Source of the DNA: Perilla frutescens
Lineage: Eukaryota > Streptophyta > Magnoliopsida > Lamiales > Lamiaceae
Length of the DNA stretch: 64,000 nt
Assembly: GCA_026008535.1 (NCBI GenBank)
Contig: BRKX01000004.1
Location: 45,653,501 to 45,717,500, forward strand
Direction: 5' to 3'
Shown here: positions 55,205 to 64,000 of the stretch, piece by piece
How positions within the stretch are numbered: the stretch's first letter is position 1
Layout: the number at the start of each line of letters is the position of its first letter
Translations under genes and position numbers: made by a program
The notes under the pieces: generated by a model
The model's database searches: none
The model's input: only the letters and a program-made list of their open reading frames with translations
What the model was told of the DNA's origin: nothing

Positions 55205-56995
55205 TGTTAGGAAAAACTATCAAGGAACCTCTAGAAAAGGTTTTGATAAGATGTCAAAACTATTTATAAAAAACTAACTAAAATTCAAGCTGTAGATCTG
55301 AGCTGACCAATCCAGAGCATCAAAGAGGAACTCAATTGAAGCTGAAGTCTACCAAACTGGAAGTATGGTCTACCAGCTGTGAGGATACGCCAACCAGTCA
55401 GAACTCAATTCAGCTGTAGATTCAAAGAGTCGAACCAGTTGAAACAAACTGACAATTAAGTCAGCTGAGCTGAGGAAGAAAAGAATCGACTAGACTAAAG
55501 GAACTGATACGAGATCAGTTTAAACTGAAAGACTGGAAGTATCCAACTGATGGCCAAACTAAAGTGAACAGACAAATCAGCTAAAGGCCAGAACTGAAGT
55601 CAACCAGCCTATGATCAGTCAGATTGACAAGAGAGCTTGGAGCAATAGCTAAACTGAGCAGACAAGCTCAGAACTCCAAACTGAATCAATAGCTAAACTG
55701 AGCTGACAAGCTCAGAACTGTCAACTGGAGCAATAGTCGAACTGAGCAGACAAGCTCAGAACTCCAAACTAGAGCAATAGCTAAACTGAGCTTACAAGCT
55801 CAGAACTATCAACTGGAGCAATAGTCGAACTGAGCAGACAAGCTCAAAACTGCAAACTGGAGTAATAACCGAACTGGAGGAAGAAGCTCAGAACTGGCAA
55901 CTAGAGCAATAGCTAAACTGAGCTGACAAGCTTAGAACTGCCAGCTGGAGTAATAGCCGAACTAAACAAACAAGTTCAGAACTGCCAACTGGAACTCAAA
56001 ATTGCTAAAACCGAAGCTCAGAACTGACCAGCCAGAGAACCCTGGAGTTATTGCTCAATCGGCGAATCTTGGAATAAATGCTTCAACGAAGATTCTGGAA
56101 TTAAATATCCAATGAAGATCGATTGGCAAAGCAACGGCTATTTCAATCAAAAGCTCCGGCGATCAATAAAGACCATCTACCATTGATGAACCAACAGAGC
56201 CATCGATCAATGGAATTCAACGGTCATAAAATCACTCCTCTATGAAAGACGAGTGAATCAAAGTTCTAAACAACTCTTGCCTCCCAGACTTTTCGCAATA
56301 CTTATTCTTGAAGCTTTCATTCAAGCAGAGCTTTCTTTCTACCTCCTAGCTCAAGTTTAGCATTTGCTAAAAACTGCGAGAGTCCAACTAAGAAGAAGAA
56401 TTCAAAGAGTCAAAACATTCAGCCAGCTATTGATAAACCAGCCAGGGCAGCCTTCTCAGTTTCAGCAATATAACGATCAACTATTCAGCTCAATTGAAGG
56501 AGCACATCAGTTGATACCCCCTATTCAAGACTAACCTCTTGAAGATCGAAAGAGATCTAAAACCTTGTAAAGACGTCAATAACACCTACCTTCCTAGCAA
56601 GCAGTTAGGGACTTCAAGTGTGAGTCGTCGACCCGCTGAGGTAGCGAGTAGTTACCAGGTTCAGCCAACTGTCCTTCATTGTGTAATTTGTAAAGAAACT
56701 CAAGTTATATAGTGAAGTTGCCCTTCTGCGGAAGGAAGAGAGAACATAGGAGTTTGAGACTTCAAACCTCTATAAATCACTTGTGTGTTATACTGTTTTG
56801 ATTACTTACATATCTTTGAACTGTACACAAGCTCACACAATCTGCACTTAAGCTATCCAAAGTATTTACTCTAACTGTGCATAGATAAGTTTCTAAGCGA
56901 GTCAAGAGCCCTTATTATTCCGCAATTGAAGCAAAAGTTTTAATCAGTTTATTCACCCCCCTTCTAAACTGATATCGACTCGCCCGGGACCAACA
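55205..56995 (+). repeat. 3' LTR of the Sirevirus-like element (1791 bp)
   Basis: Partner of 31957-33659 with eight 44-bp units from 55639 (six in the 5' copy). TATA position mutated to TATGAAAG (about 56240). Confidence 0.95.
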
Positions 56996-57756
56996 GTTTG
57001 ATTTCTTAGTTCATCTCTCTATGACTTTATCCTTCACTCATATATGGATCCCTAAATTAAAATTTAGGGATTAAAAATCAGAATTAAAATTTAGGGATTA
57101 AAATTCAGAATTAACATTGTTATTATGTTGAACCCACAAAACCTGATCTTTTATCCAGATTACTTTTTCGTTATGGAAAGACAGCAATAAGGCTTGTTTG
57201 TGAGAAATTGTAGTATATTCACCTCAATTTTGGATGGTGAAAATCCAGTAAAGCGTCAGGTGTGGAAGCAGTAATTTTACTTGTTCGATTAAGCAGGCTG
57301 CAGGCAGCCCTTGCTTGCTTTGATCATCATCCACATAAGATTTTTAACATCATTCTATCTTGAGCTTGGAATATGGCAGCCGTGACTGCAATTAAAAATC
57401 ACATCCAATTTGCTATGGATTGATTATATTTTCTTAATCCTTACCACAACTACAGAAGCATGTAGATGCAAATCTAAATCCTGTTAATTGGTTTCTAGGA
57501 TTTTGAGAATTTGCTCTTTATTTCTAGGTTATTTATTTGGTGTCTTGTGGGATCCCAAAGAAGTAGAGAAATTGAAAAATGGTTAAACAGGTACCTGGTT
57601 TTCTGATTTTGTTTTTTGGTTGTTGGTGCATATTGCTTGTCTTTTCATATAATTTATCATATGAAATCCTCTTGTAGTCTTGTTTTAATATCAATTGATA
57701 GTTCAAATACTAAAAAGCAAATGTTATAAAATTCTTGTTTTTGGCTACCTTTGTAG

Positions 57757-60199
57757 TTGAATGATATGGAGCAACAACCAATTGCAAAGAAAGGAAAAGG
57801 ACTTATATCATCTTTTTTTAAGAAACTTGATCGTCAAGAGACTCAAGATAATGAAGATAGCTCGGAAGCTTCAACTATGGCCACCCAAAATCAAACTCAT
57901 CAATCTCCTCCAACACTTATAGAACAAAATTCAGTTCCATCTATTGAGCGTGATCCGGGAAAAAGAAAGCAAGTGTGCGAATATTCTGTTAATGTGCGAG
58001 ATGAGATAAGACGTGCATATCTTAAAGTTGGGCCTTATCAACCGAAAATGGAAGTATATCCCGGTACACAGTTTGGCAAGCAGAATCGTAGTTTTCAGAA
58101 GAAATGGTTTGACAAGTTTCATTGGTTAGAGTATTCGCCTTTCACAAATAAAGCCTATTGTTTTTATTGCTTTCTTTTCACAAGTGATGTTAGTATGTCT
58201 GGTTCTTCGGCATTAGTCAATGAAGGCTTTGACAATTGGAAAAAGGGTAAACCAAGGAAATAAATGTGCATTTCTTACTCATATTGGTTGTGCAGCTACA
58301 TCACCACATACTATGTGCCTAAGACGTGCAGAAGACTTGATGAGACCATGCGGGCACATAGACAAAGTTATGTATTCTTAGACAATAATTGAAAAGGAGA
58401 GAAATCGTCTGCGATTAAAGACCTCAATCACAAGCCTTCATTGGCTTGCACTTCAAGGTTATGCTTTTAGAGGTCATGATGAATCTTCATCTTCATCCAA
58501 CCGTGGAAACTTTATTGAATTGGTGAAGGCTTTTGCAAATATGAATAAGAAAGTTGGTGAAGTTGTTCTTGATAATGCTCCGAAAAATGCACAATACATT
58601 GCTCCGAAAATTCAAAAGGAGATTTTGAATATTATGGCCAATAGAGTACGTCAAATGATCCGTGAAGAAGTTGGAGCTAAATATTTTTGTATTCTTGTTG
58701 ATGAAGCACAAGATGTCTCCAAGCAAGAGCAAATGGCAATTATCTTGAGATTTGTGAATGATGATGGAATTTTGACTGAGAGGTTTTTTGCCATTAAAAG
58801 TGTTGCTGACACCACTTCACTAACTTTGAAAAAAGAGATATGCGGTGTGCTTTCTCATCATGATCTTCTGGTTGGGAAAATGAGAGGTCAAGGGTATGAT
58901 GGTGCTAGTAATATGCGTGGTTCATGGAATGGGCTTCAGGCATTATTTCTTAGAGATTGTCCATATGCCTATTATATTCATTGTTTTGCTCACCATCTAC
59001 AACTTGCATTAGTTTCTGCAGCTAAGGACGTCAGTGTTGTTTGGGAATTCATTTCTCACTTGGATAATGTTGTCAATATCATAACTTCTTCACCAAAGCG
59101 CGTCTCTCAATTGCATGTTGCTCAAAGACTTGAAATTCAGAAATCATTGATTGCAGATGAGCTTGATTCAGGACGCGGTGCTAATCAAATTGGTAATTTG
59201 CAGTGGGCTGGAGCTACTCGTTGGAGTTCACACTACAACTCTGTGAGAAGCTTGATAGATATGTATGCTGCAACTTGCAAGGTATTTGAATGTCTTATTG
59301 AACACTCTCAAAACGGAAGAGCTATGGCTGAAGTTCAGGGGGTTTACAAAAATATGGCAAGCTTTGAATTTGTATTCACTCTACACCTAATGCATAGGAT
59401 TATGAGAGTTACTGATTCTCTTTGCCAAATTCTTTAAAGAAAAATACAATATATTTTGGGAGCTGTTGCGTTTGTCTCTACTACGAAGACTCTTCTTCAA
59501 GAATTGAGAGAAAGTGGTTGGAAAATTTTTCTTGAAGAAGTCAATGGTTTATGCTTGAAGAATGATATTGATGTCCCTAATTTGGATTCTCCATATAAGG
59601 TTGGTCGTTCTCGTGGGCAAACTACAATTGAACATCATTATCACTTTGATGTTTTCAATGTAACAATTGATTGCATCTTGATGGAGTTGAATATAAGATT
59701 TAATGATGTCTCTGTTGAATTGCTTCATCTCAGTGTGGCCTTAGATCCTAAAAATTCATTCAAATCATTCAACAGTGATAATATTTGCAATCTTGCGAGA
59801 AAATTCTATGCTGAAGATTTCTCTGATCAGGACCTTGTTTCATTAGCGTATGAGTTAAGACATTATAAGCATGATGTAATGGTGCTACAAGAGTTTCGAG
59901 TTTCTACACTTGTTGAATTGAGTCAACTACTTAGTAAGAGTGGAAGGTCGATGGTTTATGTTATGTTAACTAGACTGATTCATCTAGTTCTGACGTTGCC
60001 TGTTTCTACTGCTACAACTGAACGAGCATTTTCTGCAATGAAGCACGTGAAGACGGCACTTTGTAACAAGATGGGGGATGATTTGCTTGAAGATTCATTA
60101 ATGCTTTATATTGAGAGGGATTTTGTTAAAGATATAGATATAGATTCAGTTATTGATGAATTTTATGTACTAAAGTCTCGTAGAGCACAACTTATGTAA
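57757..60199 (+). pseudogene. hAT transposase (TTF zinc-finger, DUF4371-like, hATC), broken
   Basis: First block 57757-58263: low-complexity N-terminus with KKGKGLISSFFKKLDRQ, then the TTF-type finger region (KWFDKFHWLEYSP, AYCFYCFLF). A one-base frameshift near 58245 shifts the reading. The core (58520-59437) shows FCILVDEAQDVSKQEQ, GQGYDGASNMRG and YYIHCFAHHLQLAL. A TAG near 58379 and TAA 59435-59437 interrupt it. The C-terminal block (59456-60199) has the dimerisation motif STATTERAFSAMKHVKT. Only three lesions, so this copy decayed relatively recently; it resembles zinc finger MYM-type protein 1-like hAT transposases. Confidence 0.92.
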
Positions 60200-60286
60200 A
60201 CTTAACTTTAATATATTTTGCTATGTATAAAATTTATTTTTCAGCCCACCCCACTCTCGAATCCTGGATCCACCCCTGTGTGTGTG

Positions 60287-61997
60287 TGTGTTCTTAATTA
60301 TTAGGATGATGAATTGAAAGGTATAAGATGAAATTGGAATAAACTATTGGGAATTCTTAAGTTGTATTTGTTGTTTATATTAGTGCTACAATATTATCAC
60401 AATAATTATTTAATTTATATTTGTTAATTGAATTTTATATTTTAGGAGAAGGTCAATTGGAGCCAATTGATTCAATTATTTTTTACAATAGCGGGATCAT
60501 CCAAAAAGTTTCATTTGGATGATGTGTTTTTTAATTTGCTAACTTTAAATTTTTAATCTTTTTTCTTCTAAATTTTTTCATTTTGTAATGGAGGATTTCT
60601 CTATTTAGTTTTAAATACTAAAGAATGTACGTCAGGATGATGTGATTTTTTTTACAGTATGCGGTGTAACTTTTACTCTTTTCATTTGATCATCCACATA
60701 TTTCTTTTGACTAAGATATATATATCATTTTGAAGGTATTTCATTTTATTTTTAATCACATTTTGCTCTTCTATTCATATTCAAACTAACATAAATTACT
60801 ATGGTATTCTATTAAAACATTTAAGCAAAATTTACATCAACTGGTTGCATAAGCTTATGAATAAAATTTGAAGTTACTTTGAACAATATAATTAGTTTTC
60901 GAAGACCATATGAGCATGTGTATCAGTTTTGAAACCATTGTTTATGTTTTTATGTTCAACTATTCGCAATTTCAATTTTTTAGATTTTCTTCATTCTTAA
61001 TTATTTACATGTTGCTCTACAAAAATCATTTTCATATTTAAGCAATCCTTCCAACTTTTAATAGTATATATTTATATTTAGAAATTATTTGCATTTTTCA
61101 ACATGCATTACACCTGTGAAGTCATCAACAAAAAAAACACATTTTTATGAAAAAAATGAAAATTTACTTATTAATTGTTCAAAAAATATTGTCTTCCTTC
61201 AAAGTAAAGAATCATATTTTCTATCTTATTTTCATTCTAACTTATAACATACAGATTTAATTTGAATAATTTTTCATATTTTTTTTTATTTTTTAGATAA
61301 TCCACCTCCTTTTATGCCATAATATAATTGATCATATTTTAGATAATTATGTGTTCTCTTTTAAGTTTTATTTTTTTAATTATTTGATCAAAATTCATTA
61401 GTAATTTTTAATAAATTGGTTGGGTTAAACAACAAAGAAGCTAGCAACTTTGTTAGTTCAATTAAATAAAGACTAACTGAGATCAAATAGATAAGTAGGA
61501 GCTATTAAAACAATAAAAATTTATCCAGGAATCTCTCAAAATAGAACTAGAAAACACATGAACTTGAGAAAATATATTATAGAAGTAGAATGATCTACTA
61601 AACTAAAAAAATATTGAAGGATCTATTGGAACAAAATGTATATAAAAATTTAGCGACCTAAGAATGAATTAACCCAAAAAATTATTTTAGAAAAGCGCTT
61701 ACTACTTTTGCTGTAAACCATTGTAAATAATTAAATATCCATTATAGAAATATCTTTTCAAAAAATCAAAATAACTTTGTTTTTTATTTCCTTTTTTAAT
61801 TATTTATCAATTTAATATATGTATAATTCATAATACTATAATGCATTTTATTTTTATTTGCATGTGTTCATAACATTATTTAGTAATCTTCAATAAATAA
61901 AACTGATGGAAATAAAATATTGTAGTTTAATAAATTACACACAATATATTTCTTCCTTACAAGTACAATACAAGGATAATTATTTAATTCATGCTGT
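60287..61997. other. AT-rich intergenic, nothing recognised
   Basis: No coding similarity, RNA gene or bounded repeat seen. Confidence 0.45.
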
Positions 61998-62005
61998 CTT
62001 ATATC

Positions 62006-62608
62006 TAGGAGTGTACGAATGATTGGTTTGGTGCAAAACCGAGCTAAACTAACAAAACCAAATAAAAAATTTCTTAAAACAATTTAAACCAAATCAACCA
62101 AAATAATATAGATAACCGAACCAAACCAAACCGTAATTCTTTGATTAGTTTGGTTTGATTTTTGGTTTAACCGAATTTTTAGTGATTATTTTTTTTTCCG
62201 AAATAATTATATCTAAAGAGAATAACATGCACTCAATAGATAACAAACCATATATTAAATAAGTAAATATTTTAAAAATTCTATAACTAGAAAATTGAAA
62301 CTAAATATTAGAATTACTAATATTACTTAGGTATAAATACTTTTTAAATTTATTAATTTAGATATAATTAATATTAGAATTATAAATCATAAATTATAAA
62401 TATAGTGTGTGTATATATATATATATATATTTTGGTTGGGTCGGTTTTAATTAAAATATTTTTTACTTAAATAGAAACCGAACCAAATTATATGTTGGTT
62501 TTAATATTCAAAATCAACACAAAATTAAAGAAAAGATGACCAAACCAACCGAACTAAATAGCTCGATTTGGTTCGATTTTGGTTTTGATTCAATTTTGCA
62601 CACCCTTA
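62006..62608. mobile_element. hAT MITE with perfect 8-bp duplication
   Basis: TAGGAGTGTACGAA at the left and TTTGCACACCCTTA at the right form imperfect inverted repeats. CTTATATC flanks both sides exactly (61998-62005 and 62609-62616). Subterminal ACCAAAC/GTTTGGTT words are abundant on both arms. 603 bp, no coding capacity. Contains a (TA)n run near 62409-62432. Confidence 0.9.
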
Positions 62609-62821
62609 CTTATATCCAAAAATCACTTATACAATTTCAATATTTTTTATACTTCACTTTTGTAAAAATTATTTATTTGTATTTATAAGTAATTTATATT
62701 ATTTAAACTTAAAATGCATAAAATGATCTAGGGAAAAATACTAGTAATTTTATATGAGACGATTTTTCATTCCGTTAATTCCCGCCACATATAGGGGGTA
62801 AAAAAACAAACCCTCAACACA

Positions 62822-62829
62822 AAACCCTA
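62822..62829 (+). promoter_or_regulatory. telo-box upstream of GMP synthase
   Basis: AAACCCTA, 53 bp before the start codon, followed by a pyrimidine-rich leader. Telo-boxes are common in promoters of plant housekeeping and ribosomal genes. Confidence 0.6.
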
Positions 62830-62881
62830 GCCTCCACTCTCACTAAACCCTTCCCTTCCTCACATTTCCTCTGCAGCAAAA

Positions 62882-63427
62882 ATGGAGGCTCAAGCCGTGA
62901 AATCAAACCTCGTTCTAATCCTCGACTTCGGCTCCCAGTACACCCATCTCATCACTCGCAGAATCCGTGCCCTCAACGTTTTCTCTCTCTGCATCAACGG
63001 CACCTCCTCCTTGAAATCGATCGCCGATTTAAGCCCAACCGCAATCATCCTCTCTGGCGGCCCCCACAGCGTCCACGCTCCAAACGCGCCATGCTTCTCT
63101 CCGGAGTTCATCGATTACGTGGAGTCGAACAACATCGCCGTTCTTGGCATATGCTACGGCCTGCAACTCATCGTGCAGCAAATGGGCGGCGAGGTTAAGG
63201 TTGCCGGGAAGCATGAATACGGGAGGATGGAGATCGTGGTGGACAAGGCGGAGGGCCTTTTTGGGAATAAAAAGGTGGGGGATAGGCAGAGCGTGTGGAT
63301 GAGCCATGGCGATGAGGCTGTTAGGTTGCCCGAGGGGTTTGAGGTGGTGGCTAGGAGCCAGCAGGGGGCCGTCGCCGCCGTCGAGAATAGGCGGAGGAGG
63401 TTTTTTGGATTGCAGTATCACCCCGAG
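62882..63427 (+). CDS. GMPS: GMP synthase, exon 1 (glutamine amidotransferase domain)
   Basis: Residues 1-182 of GMP synthase (glutamine-hydrolysing), which converts XMP to GMP with glutamine and ATP in the cytosol, the last step of guanine nucleotide synthesis. The class I glutamine amidotransferase domain is complete: LDFGSQYTHLITRRIR at 14-29, SGGPHSV at 58-64, nucleophile Cys91 in GICYGLQ, and His180 and Glu182 in QYHPE. The start is the first ATG (context GCAAAAATGGAG) after a short pyrimidine-rich leader. The exon ends at GAG before a GT donor at 63428. Base composition is much more GC-rich than the surroundings. No lesion seen: the only intact host gene in the window. Confidence 0.97.
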
Positions 63428-63750
63428 GTATCCTCAACGGCTCAACTATTTCTTCTTTCAATATTTATTTTTTATTTTTTTTGGGGGGAGGGGGGGGATA
63501 CGGGGGACTTTTTTTTTTTTTTTTAATTTATTTATCAGAAGTTGGATTTGTTTTAGTGTAAAGTTGGAAGCTTTGTTGTATTCTTTTATTGAATTTAGTT
63601 GGATGATATTTTTTGTTGCTACATCCATTCTCTGTTGTCGAAATTTGCTGAGCGACTGTATCGAAGCAAACGGGAATCCTTCTTTTTTATTTGTTTCTTG
63701 TTCTAAGAAAGTGTATGCAAGTTGAAGTAGATTCTCATGGAACTTTGCAG
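63428..63750 (+). other. GMP synthase intron 1
   Basis: GT at 63428-63429 (GAG/GTATCC) to CTTTGCAG/GTGACA at 63750; phase 0. It contains a G-rich run then a T16 run (about 63482-63524), where sequencing or assembly errors are plausible. Confidence 0.92.
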
Positions 63751-64000
63751 GTGACACATTCACCTGAAGGAATGGATACGCTCAAGTATTTCCTCTTCGA
63801 CATATGTGGGATTACTGCTGGTTGGACAATGGAAGACGTTCTCGATGAGGAATTGAAGGTGATCAAGAGTACAGTTGGACCTGAAGATCTTGTCATCTGT
63901 GCGTTGTCCGGTGGTGTAGATTCTACTGTTGCGGCTACTCTTGTTCATAAGGCGATTGGAGAAAGGCTTCATTGTGTTTTTGTTGACAATGGATTGTTAA
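63751..64000 (+). CDS. GMPS: GMP synthase, exon 2 (partial, ATP pyrophosphatase domain)
   Basis: Residues 183-265 and one further base; it runs off the window. It begins VTHSPEGMDTLKYFLFDICG, linking the amidotransferase and synthetase domains. It then holds the P-loop-like SGGVDST at 235-241, which binds the pyrophosphate of ATP in N-type ATP pyrophosphatases, and ends VFVDNGLL. The remaining synthetase and dimerisation domains lie beyond 64000. Confidence 0.96.
   Translation, partial: MTHSPEGMDTLKYFLFDICGITAGWTMEDVLDEELKVIKSTVGPEDLVICALSGGVDSTVAATLVHKAIGERLHCVFVDNGLL

Larger units (their letters stand above)
31957..56995 (+). mobile_element. giant Sirevirus-like copia element, 25 kb with its passenger
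   Basis: LTRs (TGTTAGG...CCAACA) are flanked by GTTTG (31952-31956 and 56996-57000). A tRNA-iMet primer site follows the 5' LTR, and AGGGGGAA polypurine tracts precede the 3' LTR. Order is gag, protease, integrase, RT, RNase H (copia), followed by an 8-kb region with three related genes. A long gag with a CCHC knuckle and coiled-coil stretch, repeated polypurine tracts and extra genes after pol fit the Sirevirus lineage. Subtracting the gypsy insertion leaves about 17.8 kb, far longer than usual for copia. Confidence 0.93.
31674..60278 (+). mobile_element. hAT element split by a 25-kb retrotransposon
   Basis: Left end CAGTGGCGGATTTACCC; right end GGATCCACCCCTG, complement CAGGGGTGGATCC. The flanks are TGTGTGTG on both sides (31666-31673; 60279-60286), from insertion into a GT microsatellite. 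Net of the LTR insertion it is about 3.56 kb. The transposase (57757-60199) is on the plus strand; 31674-31956 is its 5' non-coding end. The proline-rich CCCAGCCCAG motif is a typical subterminal sequence of this hAT group. Confidence 0.9.

Noticed and set aside
63029..63421. Minus-strand 130-codon frame opposite GMP synthase exon 1
   Set aside because: It arises from the GC-rich codon use of the sense exon, which has full homology on the plus strand.
63458..63763. Frames running through the intron of GMP synthase
   Set aside because: Clean GT and AG borders in phase 0 restore the protein, so these frames are intronic noise.

Overview
This window looks like nuclear DNA of a flowering plant, almost certainly a eudicot. 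It is AT-rich, has one intron-containing housekeeping gene at its right edge, and is otherwise packed with nested transposable elements of plant type: Ty1/copia including a Sirevirus-like giant, Ty3/gypsy chromovirus, an Athila/Tat-like gag-protease element, hAT, Mutator-like, tRNA-derived SINEs and MITEs. A Lamiales source is possible from the general look of the extra retroelement genes, but that is a weak inference. No rRNA, tRNA, CRISPR or prokaryotic feature was seen.

Layout. 1-7077: an end fragment of a hAT element holds a decayed copia retrotransposon (475-7077, target duplication AATAT). 7078-9623: AT-rich DNA with a MITE candidate, a long polypurine tract and a hAT-like end. 9624-15248: a minus-strand Ty3/gypsy chromovirus (duplication TATAA). 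16056-18739: a non-autonomous hAT (duplication TATTACAA) carrying a second, unrelated hAT inside it (16757-18497). 18740-20400: a short tandem duplication, a MITE-like element and a SINE. 20402-24342: a pseudogenised BED-finger hAT. 25334-26950: a Mutator-like element with a 9-bp duplication and three internal ~230-bp tandem repeats, followed by a second SINE. 27998-30756: a TIR element that has captured pieces of two host genes, an NLR resistance gene and a PHT1 phosphate transporter.

31674-60278 is a three-level nest. A hAT element inserted into a GT microsatellite was split by a 25-kb copia element (31957-56995, duplication GTTTG), whose gag gene was in turn split by a 7.2-kb gypsy-type element (35145-42347) that encodes only Gag and protease. 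Without its passenger the copia element is still about 17.8 kb. The excess is a cassette of three diverged copies of one gene, in tandem downstream of pol (47762-50194, 50560-52270, 53118-54743). Each copy has a TATA-like box and an ACCGTTG motif in front of it. This cassette is the most novel-looking feature here.

60287-64000: AT-rich DNA, a perfect-duplication hAT MITE (62006-62608), then the only intact host gene, GMP synthase (first two exons, running off the window). Nearly all transposon coding regions carry stops or frameshifts, so the window outside GMP synthase reads as heterochromatin-like repeat DNA.
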